From positions 1 to 43,507 of the forward strand of contig JABWCK010000003.1 of NCBI GenBank assembly GCA_013360305.1: a DNA stretch of 43,507 nucleotides. Reading direction: 5' to 3'. Shown piece after piece: positions 1-9,446 of this stretch. The first letter of the stretch is position 1. Each line of letters starts with the position of its first letter. A model generated the notes under the pieces. That model was not told the origin of the DNA and did no database searches. It saw only the letters and a program-made list of their open reading frames with translations. Made by a program: the position numbers and the translations under genes. This stretch comes from Microcaldota archaeon. GTDB taxonomy: Archaea > Micrarchaeota > Micrarchaeia > Norongarragalinales > Norongarragalinaceae.

Positions 1-1185
1 TCCATGGACTGGGTCAAAAGCGGCGAAGGACTGCCTGAATTACTAGTATTCTTGTCCGGATTGGCTCAAAAATTCTTGCAAAACAAGATTGAATTGCACG
101 AAAACACTACCGGCAAAGCCAGCATTCTTGAAGTACGCGAAGAAACCGGTTTGGGAAAAACACTAGACGTGATTTTGTACGACGGAGTAATCAGGGAAGG
201 CGATCGTATAGCGTTCGCTACTTTTTCAGGGCCAGTTGTTTCTAAAGTCAAAGCATTACTCAAACCAAAGCCGTTGAACGACATGCGTGATCCCAAGCAA
301 AAATTCTTGCCAGTAGAAAGCGTTATCGCGGCTAGCGGAGTAAAAATTAGTTGCGAGCACGCTGACGAAGCAATCGCTGGTTCTTCACTAATAGTAGTTG
401 AAGGCGATGACGCGGATGAATTAAAAGAAATCAGTGAAGAAGTAAAAGAAATCGTCCACGAGTCTGAAGAAGACGGAGTAATAGTGAAAGCAGATACGCT
501 CGGTAGTTTGGAAGCGATAGTAAAATTGTTTACAGCTGAAGGAATACCAGTTAAAGTAGCAGGAATAGGCAATCCTAGCATTAGTGAAGTCATTAAAGCA
601 GCTTCAATTAAAGCCAAAAATCCCTTGTTGGGAGTAGTCTTCGCGTTTCACTTGAGTGTTCCTCAAGAAGCGAAAGCAAAAGCCGAAGAAGAAGACGTCA
701 AATTGTTTGATGAAAAAATAATTTACAACTTAATCGAAGGATACAAGCAATGGAAGCAAGAAATGCTCGACAAAGAAAAAAAAGAAGCATTCTCCAATTT
801 GAATTACCCATGCAAAATACTATTAATTCCAGGAATGTGCTTCCGCGCAAGCAATCCAGCGATTTTTGGAGTTGAAGTGCTTGAAGGAAAAATCAAGCCA
901 GGCATCAAGCTAGTCAAAGAAGACGGAACTGAAGTCGGAACAGTAAAAAACGTTCAAGACAAGAAAGAAACCCTACAAGAAGCCAAGAAAGGAATGCAAA
1001 TCGCAATATCAATGAACGAACCATTCTATGGACGACAAATCAAAGAAAAAGACGAATTGTACTCCGTATTATACAAAAACGACTTTAAAGCATTCGAAGG
1101 CAAATACTCTCAGTCCTTGAACGAGGACGAAAAAGAATTATTAAAGAAAATAAAGGCAATAACCGGAAAAACAACCGGTTTTTAA
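1..1185 (+). CDS. infB: Translation initiation factor aIF5B (IF-2-like), 3' part; truncated at window start
   Basis: Translation matches the C-terminal half of aIF5B (LAQKFL..ILEVREETGLGKTLDVILYDGVIREGD, VKADTLGSLEAIVKL, GVEVLEGKIKPG). The listed ATG at 4 is probably internal; the G domain would lie upstream. Confidence 0.93.
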   Translation, partial: SMDWVKSGEGLPELLVFLSGLAQKFLQNKIELHENTTGKASILEVREETGLGKTLDVILYDGVIREGDRIAFATFSGPVVSKVKALLKPKPLNDMRDPKQKFLPVESVIAASGVKISCEHADEAIAGSSLIVVEGDDADELKEISEEVKEIVHESEEDGVIVKADTLGSLEAIVKLFTAEGIPVKVAGIGNPSISEVIKAASIKAKNPLLGVVFAFHLSVPQEAKAKAEEEDVKLFDEKIIYNLIEGYKQWKQEMLDKEKKEAFSNLNYPCKILLIPGMCFRASNPAIFGVEVLEGKIKPGIKLVKEDGTEVGTVKNVQDKKETLQEAKKGMQIAISMNEPFYGRQIKEKDELYSVLYKNDFKAFEGKYSQSLNEDEKELLKKIKAITGKTTGF

Positions 1186-1273
1186 GCGTACAGAAGGAAT
1201 TAAAAAGCCTTGAACGAAAAATATTATTCCTTGTTTTAAGCAAAAATTTTTACATTTAATAGGTGATTGAGTT

Positions 1274-1669
1274 TTGAAGATTGTATTTTCAGAGAAAGGA
1301 CAAACTTTCCAGAAAGAAGTAGAGAAAGGAAAAGAAAACCAACTAGTAGGCAAGAAAATTGGCGACGTAATTGAAGGCGGAATCATTGGCTTGACTGGTT
1401 ACAAACTAAAAATAACCGGCGGTTCAAACACTGAAGGAACACCAATGAGAGCAGAAATTGCTAGCAGTTCCAAAACTAAAGCATTGGTTTCAGGCGGACC
1501 AGGAATCAAACACTTAATCAAAGGAGAACGCAGGAAAAAGAGCGTTGCAGGAAACACTGTATCCGAAAGAACCGCTCAAATAAACACTAACATTGCTGAA
1601 AAAGGATCCCAAAGCCTAGCAGACTTAGGCTTTACTCCAAAAGCCAAGGAAGAAAAGAAAGCAGAATAA
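1274..1669 (+). CDS. rps6e: 30S ribosomal protein eS6
   Basis: S6e-like GDVIEGGIIGLTGYKLKITGGSNTEGTPM and RRKKSVAGNTVSERTAQIN. TTG start with upstream GGTGAT SD. Confidence 0.95.
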   Translation: MKIVFSEKGQTFQKEVEKGKENQLVGKKIGDVIEGGIIGLTGYKLKITGGSNTEGTPMRAEIASSSKTKALVSGGPGIKHLIKGERRKKSVAGNTVSERTAQINTNIAEKGSQSLADLGFTPKAKEEKKAE

Positions 1670-1762
1670 TTCACCCTACCTCTAATTTTTTTTTTCAAAA
1701 AGCTTTTAAGTTTCTAGTTCTTACTCCTATTCGAATATTTTTATCGAGGTGGAGCTTTTATA

Positions 1763-3772
1763 ATGAATGGAAAACTAGTTGCTTTAGTCTTATTTACCTT
1801 ATTATTACTACCCATAATGGTAGATGCCAGCACTAATACTCGCCCGAGTGTACGCTACACTCAAGGCAACGTGAAAGTATTAGTATTATTAGGAAATATT
1901 GAAGGGACTGCTCCTTCAGTGACAACAACCCAAATTCAAAACGCCATTAATACGGTTAAAAATAATTACGCCGGTTACAGTTACGGCAAAATGAATATTG
2001 AATTCAACCCTTCAACAGACATTAAAACAGTAAACGTAGACTTAGACTTACCCTTATACCAAAACGTTGCACAAGTATTCGTCAGCTGGAATAATTTAGA
2101 CAAGAAAATGAGAGAATTATTCTGGTGTTCACTAGGCGCTAACGGAATTACTCAAATCGTCGCATCACAAGCATTCAAGACAGGCGTCTTAACTCCAACA
2201 CAAGCAAGCGAGTACGAACACGTAATAGTAATCGTTCCATATGCTTACTGGAACAATCCAGACGGAAGCAAGTGTTCATCTGCACCAGGATTCGGAAGCA
2301 GGGGAACTAGCGAAATAATCAACCCCTCAACCGACAGAGGTTACGAAATGGGAACAATAACCGGAGCAGATACTTTATTATTAAGCGGAAACACGTTGAA
2401 CCATGAATTCAGCCACGTAATTGGTTTATGGCACTCACACGGACTAGTTTGTTCTGGCGCAACCACCGACTCTCCAGTAACGGCTAATTGCATATACCAA
2501 GCTAATGCACAACCAGGCGGAGGAGTAGGAATTGGCTTCATTAGCGAAGCAGGTTCTCCACCAGCAAGCAGTCCTTCAAGATATCAACAAACGTTTACTG
2601 CTGATGCTCAAGGAACTCAAACGTATTTTGGTTCTAAACTAGTTTACTTAAAGTACTTGAACACCGGTAACATGGGTTCAGCTTCAGCGACTAGCGTACA
2701 ATCATATACTTTAACCCCAATACAAAACACTCCAACAAGCACTAGCGAGAATAAAGTAGTAAAAATAACTAAACAAATACCATGCACTCTAAGCAGTTGC
2801 CCTTCAATAAGACATTACTACTACGTCGAGTATAGAAGCGATGGAAAAGTATACGTTTATGCAGGAAATGATGGAGGAATGGCTGAAACCAGCACGGACA
2901 CTATTGACGTAAACAGCTTTTTAGTAAAAGGATACACTGCTGGACAATTATTCAGAGATACGATTACAGGAGTAGACGTATTAGTTGAAAGTATTTCAAA
3001 CGGACAAGCAGTAGTAAAAGTAGGCCCAGCAGGATCATTAAACAGTGGTTCAAGCAGCGGCGGAATTGGTTTTGATTTAACTCAAGCAAATCCATCACCA
3101 AACCCAGTAAAACCAGGAAGCAATATTATTTACCAAGCACAATGGACTCAAACTAACACCAACGCTAAAGTATTCAGAGTATGCGCTAGCAACAGCGTAA
3201 CTTCAACTGGAAGTTGTACTGGAACAAGCATTTGTGAAAGCGGAGCTACTACATCCACTATCGCAGCATGCAGTGATACGGCTTCACTAAGCGAAGGAAC
3301 ATACACTAGATACGGATTTACGTGCTTAACTGGAAGCGGAACTTGTACTCCGGCTAAAACAATCACGATAACTGTTAGTTACGGTCTAAATCCTACTCCA
3401 ACCGCAACACCCACTCCAACCCCAACGCCTACTGCGACTCCAACACCCACGCCAACAGCTACTCCAACGCCAACTATAACGATCAGTGAAGCAATGGTCT
3501 TCCCAACCAACATACAAGGCGGAAGGCTAGCGGCTATAACTGCAGCATGGACTTCAAGCGGAAGAACTAGAATCAAAGTATGCGATTCAACAGTATTAAA
3601 CGGAGTAAACTGCGCGGGTACAACGATTTGTTCTGGACAACTTAATTCTAACGGGTTAGGATTCTGCTACAAGACTGCTCCAACTACTCCAGGAACATAC
3701 ACGTACTATGCATACGCTTGCACTGGAAGCGCTTGCAGTAGTCCAAAAACAATTACAATGAAAGTAAACTAA
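1763..3772 (+). CDS. Secreted zinc metalloprotease (gametolysin/M11-like or related metzincin) with PT-rich linker and Cys-containing C-terminal modules
   Basis: N-terminal signal peptide; HEFSHVIGLWH (HExxHxxGxxH); C-terminal PTPTATPTP linker followed by a module with conserved cysteines. Confidence 0.8.
   Translation: MNGKLVALVLFTLLLLPIMVDASTNTRPSVRYTQGNVKVLVLLGNIEGTAPSVTTTQIQNAINTVKNNYAGYSYGKMNIEFNPSTDIKTVNVDLDLPLYQNVAQVFVSWNNLDKKMRELFWCSLGANGITQIVASQAFKTGVLTPTQASEYEHVIVIVPYAYWNNPDGSKCSSAPGFGSRGTSEIINPSTDRGYEMGTITGADTLLLSGNTLNHEFSHVIGLWHSHGLVCSGATTDSPVTANCIYQANAQPGGGVGIGFISEAGSPPASSPSRYQQTFTADAQGTQTYFGSKLVYLKYLNTGNMGSASATSVQSYTLTPIQNTPTSTSENKVVKITKQIPCTLSSCPSIRHYYYVEYRSDGKVYVYAGNDGGMAETSTDTIDVNSFLVKGYTAGQLFRDTITGVDVLVESISNGQAVVKVGPAGSLNSGSSSGGIGFDLTQANPSPNPVKPGSNIIYQAQWTQTNTNAKVFRVCASNSVTSTGSCTGTSICESGATTSTIAACSDTASLSEGTYTRYGFTCLTGSGTCTPAKTITITVSYGLNPTPTATPTPTPTPTATPTPTPTATPTPTITISEAMVFPTNIQGGRLAAITAAWTSSGRTRIKVCDSTVLNGVNCAGTTICSGQLNSNGLGFCYKTAPTTPGTYTYYAYACTGSACSSPKTITMKVN
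3391..3476 (+). repeat. Low-complexity Pro-Thr linker-coding repeat
   Basis: CCNACN hexamer-like repeats encoding [17 protein letters not shown]. Confidence 0.9.
3599..3674 (+). repeat. 76-bp tract identical to 6738..6813 (copy 1)
   Basis: Direct comparison: aacggagtaaactgcgcgggtacaacgatttgttctggacaacttaattctaacgggttaggattctgctacaaga at both sites. Confidence 0.95.
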
Positions 3773-3890
3773 CTTCTTCCCGTTTTTTCCTCTTTTTAAT
3801 TTTTTTTTACCTCGACAAACTAAAGAAAGCTTTATTAATTTTTTAACTGTTAAAATTCTGATCATAATTTTGACGAGGGGGATTCATTAA

Positions 3891-6800
3891 ATGAAAAAAA
3901 TATTCTTACTAGCTGTAGCGTTATTGTTTTTAGGTGCTTTAAGCGTGCAAGCACACGTTTTGCCGGTTGATTATACTAACGAGTTAACCGCAGAAAATAG
4001 AGTTATTACTCAAGACAATACACTATCAACAAGTATTGATTCATACGTAACTGCGCCATCTAGCCAAAAAACTGAAATGGCTAAAGAACTTAAAAGAAAG
4101 GCACAAGACCGAATTAACAAATTAGAGGAATTAATGAAAAAGAACCCCAAGAGGGCAGCTAATTTATTAAACAGATTACGCGCATCAACTAAAACATCCC
4201 AATTGCCGCCTCAAGTAACTGCTTGGATGGAAAAACAAGCTACTTTGAAAGGACGAACGATAGTAATGGATACTGGCGAAGTAATTCTTCAAACAACTGA
4301 ACAACAAGGAAACTACCCACAAGGATTCTTTATAGCAATGTACTTAGACAAGAATGATTACCCTAACGCAGAATTACCTTTCGACAATGATGACGAAGTA
4401 ACTGTTTCAGGCACTTTAGTTGGAAACGTAATGGCATTAAGCAACGCCAATAATCAAATCAGAATTACAGGAAGAAACAAGTACGCTAACGAGCCAGACT
4501 TGAGTTTTGCAACGAAACCATCAACCGCATACACTACAGGCACTAACAGAATTCTAGGCGCAATCGTTACTACTACCGGCAACACTCAAATAACTAACCC
4601 TACTTCAATAGCTAGTTTAGGAACTCAATTAAATGATTTCTTCAAGCAAAATTCTTACGACAAACTAGACATGAAACTAGAATCAGGCGACATTTACCAA
4701 TTAGTAGTCGACTTGAACGAACCACTAGTGCCAAAATACTATTCTATTTACGGTGACCCCACTGCAACCGTCGGAGACGTATTTACTTGCGGAGCAGGAG
4801 GAAGCGGAATTTACCACGTTTCAGGAAAGAACGCTCCAGCAGGAATAAACTTCAACAATTACGACTTTATTCAAGTATATTTAGGAAAAATTGGTGACGG
4901 CACTGGCCAATACCAATGCAACGTTGGAGGAATTGGATCTATCGGAACAGGAAACGTACTAACCAACGCACCAGTAGGAAGTTATACTACTCGCGAAATG
5001 GGAATGAGTATAATCAAAAGCGTCAGCCTTGGCGTAACTGGACACGAGTTAGGACACAACATGGGATTCCAACACTCTAATGCAATCAAATGCGGAACTT
5101 CAACAATGACTGACACTTGCTTGACTTCAAACAACTTCCAAAACGGTCAAGGAACTGTCGGAACAGAATACGGCGACAGATTTGACACTATGGGCAACGC
5201 AGGTTCAGCAAGACACTACAATTCTTTACACAAGTACTACATTGGATGGATGCCTGCAGGCAACAAAGCAATTGCTGCAAGCGGAACTAACATCTACAAC
5301 TTGAAGCAAATGGAAAACGCTGCTACAGGAACTCAAATACTAGAAATACCAAAAACATTGACTTGCACTGGCTGCAGTTCTCCAACCTACAAATACTACT
5401 TAGAATACAGGTATCCTAGCGGAAGAGATTCAAGCGTTCCAGCAGGAGTACAATTAAGAATCGGAACACTAACCGGCTCTGGATCGGGTTCTAACTCTAT
5501 AGAACACAAGCCAGCATTACTAGACTTGAAACCATCTACCAGCACCTTCGATGATGCTTACTTAGCAGCAGGAGAAACTTACTACGATACTAGAACTAAT
5601 TGGGGTTTCAGAGTAGATTCAATAAACAACCAAGAAGCAGTAATCACACTAAATTTAGACGGCCCAGTTACAGGCGGAACACCCACTCCAACGCCTACAC
5701 CTACTCCGACTCCAACACCTACGCCAACCCCGACTCCTACACCCACTCCTGTACCAGCACCAACAGTTAATACCGCGAGTGCTCAACCAAACCCAGTAAT
5801 TACTGGACAAAACGTTCAATTCAGTGGTTCATGGACTAACCCTTCAGGAAACGGAGTAGTATTCAAGATTTGCTCAACTAACTCAGTAATACCAAGCGGG
5901 TCATGTGCTGGAACGAATATTTGCACAGTTACTTCGCCATCAAGTCCATCATCATGCACTGCTTCAGCGCCAACCCCTGGTAGTTACAACTACTATGCAT
6001 TCGCTTGTGACTCAATAGAACCAGGTAAATGCTCTACTGGAAGATTAGTTAGCTTTACAGTAAATCCTGCACCTACTCCAACGCCTACACCCACTCCGAC
6101 ACCAACCCCAACGCCTACACCCACTCCAACACCGACACCAACCCCAACTGCAACACCTACTCCAACGCCAACAGCAATACCAAAACCAAGCATTAACACT
6201 CTAACCGGATTGCCAAACCCTGCTAAGACTGGAGAAACAGTCAACTACCAAGCACAATGGACTCAATCAACTAACGAAAACAAGTTGTTGAGAATTTGCT
6301 CAAGCAACGCAGTAACCAGTTCAGGTTTATGCAATGCAGTGCAAATATGTGAATCTTCACAAACCACAGGAACACAAGCAGGTTGTTCAGACGAAGCACC
6401 ATTAAGCGTAGGAACATACACTTACTACGGATTTGTTTGCAACACTGCAAACCCTGCAAGTTGTTCTAACGGCAAATCAGTTACTCTAACCGTAGAATTA
6501 ACCCCAACACCCACTCCAACTCCAACGGCTACACCAACTCCAACACCCACTCCGATTCCAACGGCTACGCCAACTCCAACGCCTACTGCGACTCCAACTC
6601 CTACACCAACTGGACCAAAATTAAATGAAGCAGTAGTATTCCCCTCAAGCGTTAGTCCAGGTAAGCTAAACATCTACTACGCAGCATGGGACTCTAACGT
6701 TAGAACGAGAATACGTGTTTGCGCAACTCAAGGATTGAACGGAGTAAACTGCGCGGGTACAACGATTTGTTCTGGACAACTTAATTCTAACGGGTTAGGA

Positions 6801-6911
6801 TTCTGCTACAAGAACGCGCCAACTATAAGCGGAACGTACAATTACTACGTGTATGCTTGCACTGGAAGCGCTTGTAGTAGTCCAAAACAAGTAACGCTAC
6901 GCGTAAACTAA
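3891..6911 (+). CDS. Secreted zinc metalloprotease (gametolysin/M11-like), paralog of the upstream gene, with three PT linkers and three C-terminal modules
   Basis: Signal peptide; [11 protein letters not shown] zinc motif plus FDTMGN Met-turn; long (TP)n linkers; modules similar to those in 1763..3772. Confidence 0.83.
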   Translation: MKKIFLLAVALLFLGALSVQAHVLPVDYTNELTAENRVITQDNTLSTSIDSYVTAPSSQKTEMAKELKRKAQDRINKLEELMKKNPKRAANLLNRLRASTKTSQLPPQVTAWMEKQATLKGRTIVMDTGEVILQTTEQQGNYPQGFFIAMYLDKNDYPNAELPFDNDDEVTVSGTLVGNVMALSNANNQIRITGRNKYANEPDLSFATKPSTAYTTGTNRILGAIVTTTGNTQITNPTSIASLGTQLNDFFKQNSYDKLDMKLESGDIYQLVVDLNEPLVPKYYSIYGDPTATVGDVFTCGAGGSGIYHVSGKNAPAGINFNNYDFIQVYLGKIGDGTGQYQCNVGGIGSIGTGNVLTNAPVGSYTTREMGMSIIKSVSLGVTGHELGHNMGFQHSNAIKCGTSTMTDTCLTSNNFQNGQGTVGTEYGDRFDTMGNAGSARHYNSLHKYYIGWMPAGNKAIAASGTNIYNLKQMENAATGTQILEIPKTLTCTGCSSPTYKYYLEYRYPSGRDSSVPAGVQLRIGTLTGSGSGSNSIEHKPALLDLKPSTSTFDDAYLAAGETYYDTRTNWGFRVDSINNQEAVITLNLDGPVTGGTPTPTPTPTPTPTPTPTPTPTPTPVPAPTVNTASAQPNPVITGQNVQFSGSWTNPSGNGVVFKICSTNSVIPSGSCAGTNICTVTSPSSPSSCTASAPTPGSYNYYAFACDSIEPGKCSTGRLVSFTVNPAPTPTPTPTPTPTPTPTPTPTPTPTPTATPTPTPTAIPKPSINTLTGLPNPAKTGETVNYQAQWTQSTNENKLLRICSSNAVTSSGLCNAVQICESSQTTGTQAGCSDEAPLSVGTYTYYGFVCNTANPASCSNGKSVTLTVELTPTPTPTPTATPTPTPTPIPTATPTPTPTATPTPTPTGPKLNEAVVFPSSVSPGKLNIYYAAWDSNVRTRIRVCATQGLNGVNCAGTTICSGQLNSNGLGFCYKNAPTISGTYNYYVYACTGSACSSPKQVTLRVN
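5681..5763 (+). repeat. Low-complexity Pro-Thr linker-coding repeat
   Basis: Encodes [28 protein letters not shown]. Confidence 0.9.
6069..6183 (+). repeat. Low-complexity Pro-Thr linker-coding repeat
   Basis: Encodes [36 protein letters not shown]. Confidence 0.9.
6502..6617 (+). repeat. Low-complexity Pro-Thr linker-coding repeat
   Basis: Encodes [34 protein letters not shown]. Confidence 0.9.
6738..6813 (+). repeat. 76-bp tract identical to 3599..3674 (copy 2)
   Basis: Same string, offset 3139 bp. Confidence 0.95.
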
Positions 6912-6951
6912 AAAAAAAACCTCTTTCTTTTTTCCTTCCTTTTTTTAATTT

Positions 6952-7287
6952 TTATAACGAGTCTATTTTCGAAGCTAGAATAAAGTCATTCTCATGCAAG
7001 CCGTTGATTTTATGAGTATACAACTCTAGTTTTAACTTGTTCCAGTCATGCAAATAAAAATTAGCGTGGTGTCCTTGCTCTTCACAAACTAGAGCTAAGT
7101 TATTAATGAAAACAATAGCTTTAGCAAAGTTTTCGAAAACTAATTCGTTAACTAAAACTAGTACGTCTTTCTTTTCTTCTATCTTCCAGCCTGGCTTTAA
7201 TTGCTTCAACAATTCCTTAGCTTCAGAAAGAGACAGTTTCGGCGCGCCGACTTTGCAAGGAACACACGATTTGTCAGACAAACTCAC
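6952..7287 (-). CDS. Pterin-4a-carbinolamine dehydratase-like protein (PCD/DCoH)
   Basis: LSDKSCVPC..LKPGWKIEEKKDVLV..F..A..FINNLALVCEEQGHHANFYLHDWNKLKLELYTHKINGLHENDFILASKID. Likely GTG start overlapping the upstream stop (GTGA), so shorter than the 136-aa ORF. Confidence 0.88.
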   Translation of the reverse strand: MSLSDKSCVPCKVGAPKLSLSEAKELLKQLKPGWKIEEKKDVLVLVNELVFENFAKAIVFINNLALVCEEQGHHANFYLHDWNKLKLELYTHKINGLHENDFILASKIDSL

Positions 7288-8141
7288 TTTAACAACTTCC
7301 GCGTTTGTTTTGTTGAAGTGCTTCGCACGATTACTCCAGCACCGTACTCTAAACCAGCCCACACGTTGCTGCGTGGGTATACTTCTACATGCAGTCGAAA
7401 ATCTCCGTCAATTCTTTGATGGAAGGCAAAAATATAGTCTTGGCAAAAACTCCACAGCTTGGAAACTCCTTTTTGAAGCAATTGAACTAACGCTAGTCCT
7501 TCTTCATCGCTTAATTCAAGCAAGTTTCGCTTTTTTTTCTTGGAAATAACCCAAAACTCGTGAGGAAAACGACCATACTTGGCAGGAACTAACGCAAAAA
7601 ACTTGTTTTCAAGAACTGCATCCTTCAATAAAGAATCATAAAAACCAGGATGCAAGTCAAAATGAGCATACTCGCTTTCAATTAACGAAGGAAGAAACGG
7701 CAATGCAATGATTTGAGAATGCTCGTGAGGAATACTAGCGCCAGCAAGCTTGCCGTGATTCTTGAACAAAAACACGCTTCGCACTCCCTTCTTTTTACTT
7801 AACTCTGAGAAACGATTCTTCCATGCTTTGAATACTAGCAAACATTGTTCTTTCGAATAGTCTTGAAACAATTCTGTTTCCTTGGGCGTTTCAACAATTA
7901 CTTCATGATGCCCGAAAGCTTTTTGTTTAGGCGAAACTATCGGAAACGCGTTCTCAAAACAACGCACACGCCAATTCTTTACATTCGGCAACGCATGCGT
8001 TGTTTCCGGAGTCATTTTCTCGTTTCCTTTAGCAAACGGATTCGGTTTTTTCTCTCCGTGCGTTATTTTAGGACGCTTTGCACGCTTGGGAGCTGAAATA
8101 ATCACTGCATCCTTACTCGAATCAACAACAAACTCGTTCAT
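7284..8141 (-). CDS. galT: Galactose-1-phosphate uridylyltransferase family (HIT-superfamily) protein
   Basis: GalT-like layout: CPFCxG-equivalent region replaced, FENAFPIVSPKQKAFGHHEVIVETP, KNHGKLAGASIPHEHSQIIALP, FHQRIDGDFRLHVEVYPR. Confidence 0.85.
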   Translation of the reverse strand: MNEFVVDSSKDAVIISAPKRAKRPKITHGEKKPNPFAKGNEKMTPETTHALPNVKNWRVRCFENAFPIVSPKQKAFGHHEVIVETPKETELFQDYSKEQCLLVFKAWKNRFSELSKKKGVRSVFLFKNHGKLAGASIPHEHSQIIALPFLPSLIESEYAHFDLHPGFYDSLLKDAVLENKFFALVPAKYGRFPHEFWVISKKKKRNLLELSDEEGLALVQLLQKGVSKLWSFCQDYIFAFHQRIDGDFRLHVEVYPRSNVWAGLEYGAGVIVRSTSTKQTRKLLK

Positions 8142-8185
8142 TTTACTAGAATAACTATTTAGTAGTTAATTAAAGTAATTTACAA

Positions 8186-8842
8186 ATGAATGTGAGAGAA
8201 ATTGTTCTGGAATTAAAAAAACACGCTTCAGAAAAAAATCGTTTAGGCATGGCTAGGTTCGGCATTAACCCAACCAGCGCACTAGGCGTGAGTATTCCAG
8301 TACTGAGAGAAATCGCTAAAAAGCACAAGCGACAGCACCTTCTAGCAGCCGAGTTGTGGGCTACGCAAATACATGAAGCTAGGATCTTAGCTGCATTAAT
8401 TGATGACCCTAAACAAGTTACCGAAAAGCAAATGGAGGAATGGGTTGAGGAATTTAATTCTTGGGACTTGTGCGACCAAGCTTGCGGAAACTTGTTCGAT
8501 AAAACAGCATTCGCTTACGAAAAAGCAATAGAGTGGTCTTCAAGCAAGAAAGAATTCGTGAAGCGAGCTGGTTTTGCGTTAATGGCTTGTTTAGCAGTGC
8601 ATGACAAGAAAGCTAGCAATACCGTGTTTGAAAGTTTCTTGCCACTAATTGAACGCGAGTCAAGTGATGAGCGAAATTTCGTGAAGAAAGCAGTGAATTG
8701 GTCGTTGCGACAAATAGGTAAACGCAATCCTGAATTAAACAAGAAAGCGCTTAAGCTAGCTAGGAAATTAAAAGAATCTGACAGCAAGCCGGCTAGGTGG
8801 ATTGGTTCTGATGCAGTGCGTGAGCTAGAAAAAAAGTTTTAA
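8186..8842 (+). CDS. DNA alkylation repair protein, AlkD-like HEAT-repeat family
   Basis: YGV/RFGINPTSALGVSIPVLREIAKKH, WATQIHEARILAALIDDP, FNSWDLCDQ, FVKRAGFALMACLAVHDK, NFVKKAVNWSLRQIGKRN. Confidence 0.9.
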   Translation: MNVREIVLELKKHASEKNRLGMARFGINPTSALGVSIPVLREIAKKHKRQHLLAAELWATQIHEARILAALIDDPKQVTEKQMEEWVEEFNSWDLCDQACGNLFDKTAFAYEKAIEWSSSKKEFVKRAGFALMACLAVHDKKASNTVFESFLPLIERESSDERNFVKKAVNWSLRQIGKRNPELNKKALKLARKLKESDSKPARWIGSDAVRELEKKF

Positions 8843-8882
8843 AAAAAAAAATTAGAAGGAAAAAAAAAAGGAAAGAATGTGC

Positions 8883-9347
8883 TTATGCGCATCTTCCTGC
8901 TAGGGTTCCTGAATCAGTTTTTCCAGTGATTCCGGTTGCTAGGTTGTCGTAAGTAAAGATTACTTGTACGTCACTATAAGCATCTCCAGCAGCACCACAG
9001 TCAGCAACACTGTCTAATATCATTGTTGCTTGTCTTCCTGCAGCCAATCCAGTTGATACTGAATAACCACGGTCAGTTATTGTTACGCCAGCACCAGATA
9101 CGGTTACTGAAGTAATGTTGATGGTGTTTCCTACAGTGTTACCGAACGACATGGTTAAGGTAGTGTCGTTGTATTTTTGGTCTAAAACGTTAAAGGTGAA
9201 TCCTTTAGCAGAGTTTCCTGACCCAACCAAGTTTCCTGGGTTGAATATTCCTAAATACCATAACAAAGCAGCTACGATTACGATGGCCAAAATAGCCCAA
9301 CCGTAAGTAACTAAGTACTCTAAAGCAGACTGTCCTCTTCTCAACAT
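8883..9347 (-). CDS. Type IV pilin-like protein, class III signal peptide (candidate major pilin)
   Basis: MLRRGQSALEYLVTYGWAILAIVIVAALLWYLGIF: basic residues, G|QSALE cleavage-type motif and hydrophobic helix. GGAGG upstream of ATG. Confidence 0.85.
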   Translation of the reverse strand: MLRRGQSALEYLVTYGWAILAIVIVAALLWYLGIFNPGNLVGSGNSAKGFTFNVLDQKYNDTTLTMSFGNTVGNTINITSVTVSGAGVTITDRGYSVSTGLAAGRQATMILDSVADCGAAGDAYSDVQVIFTYDNLATGITGKTDSGTLAGRCA

Positions 9348-9411
9348 TTCTTAAATCAATCCTCCAAGATTCGAAGTATATATTCTAATCAAGATAACCG
9401 AATAGTTATTT

Positions 9412-9438
9412 AAAAAGCTTGCGAGGAAGAAGCTTTTT
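9412..9438. repeat. Inverted repeat AAAAAGCTT-N9-AAGCTTTTT between two pilin genes
   Basis: 9-bp perfect arms at 9412-9420 and 9430-9438. Lies downstream of the 9447 stop and upstream of the 8883 gene; could be a terminator or processing hairpin. Confidence 0.6.
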
Positions 9439-9446
9439 GAAAAAAC

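Noticed and set aside
1141-1386. 81-aa minus-strand ORF spanning the aIF5B/eS6 junction
   Set aside because: Overlaps eS6 and the intergenic region, no motif, no SD.
3379-6673. Antisense ORFs rich in VGVGVG (3379..3576, 5993..6244, 6425..6673 on minus strand)
   Set aside because: They are the reverse-frame reading of the PT-linker repeats in strong plus-strand CDSs; low complexity, no start context.
7106-8096. Plus-strand ORFs opposite galT/PCD (7106..7549, 7201..7419, 7845..8096)
   Set aside because: Antisense to well-supported enzymes; composition is not protein-like.
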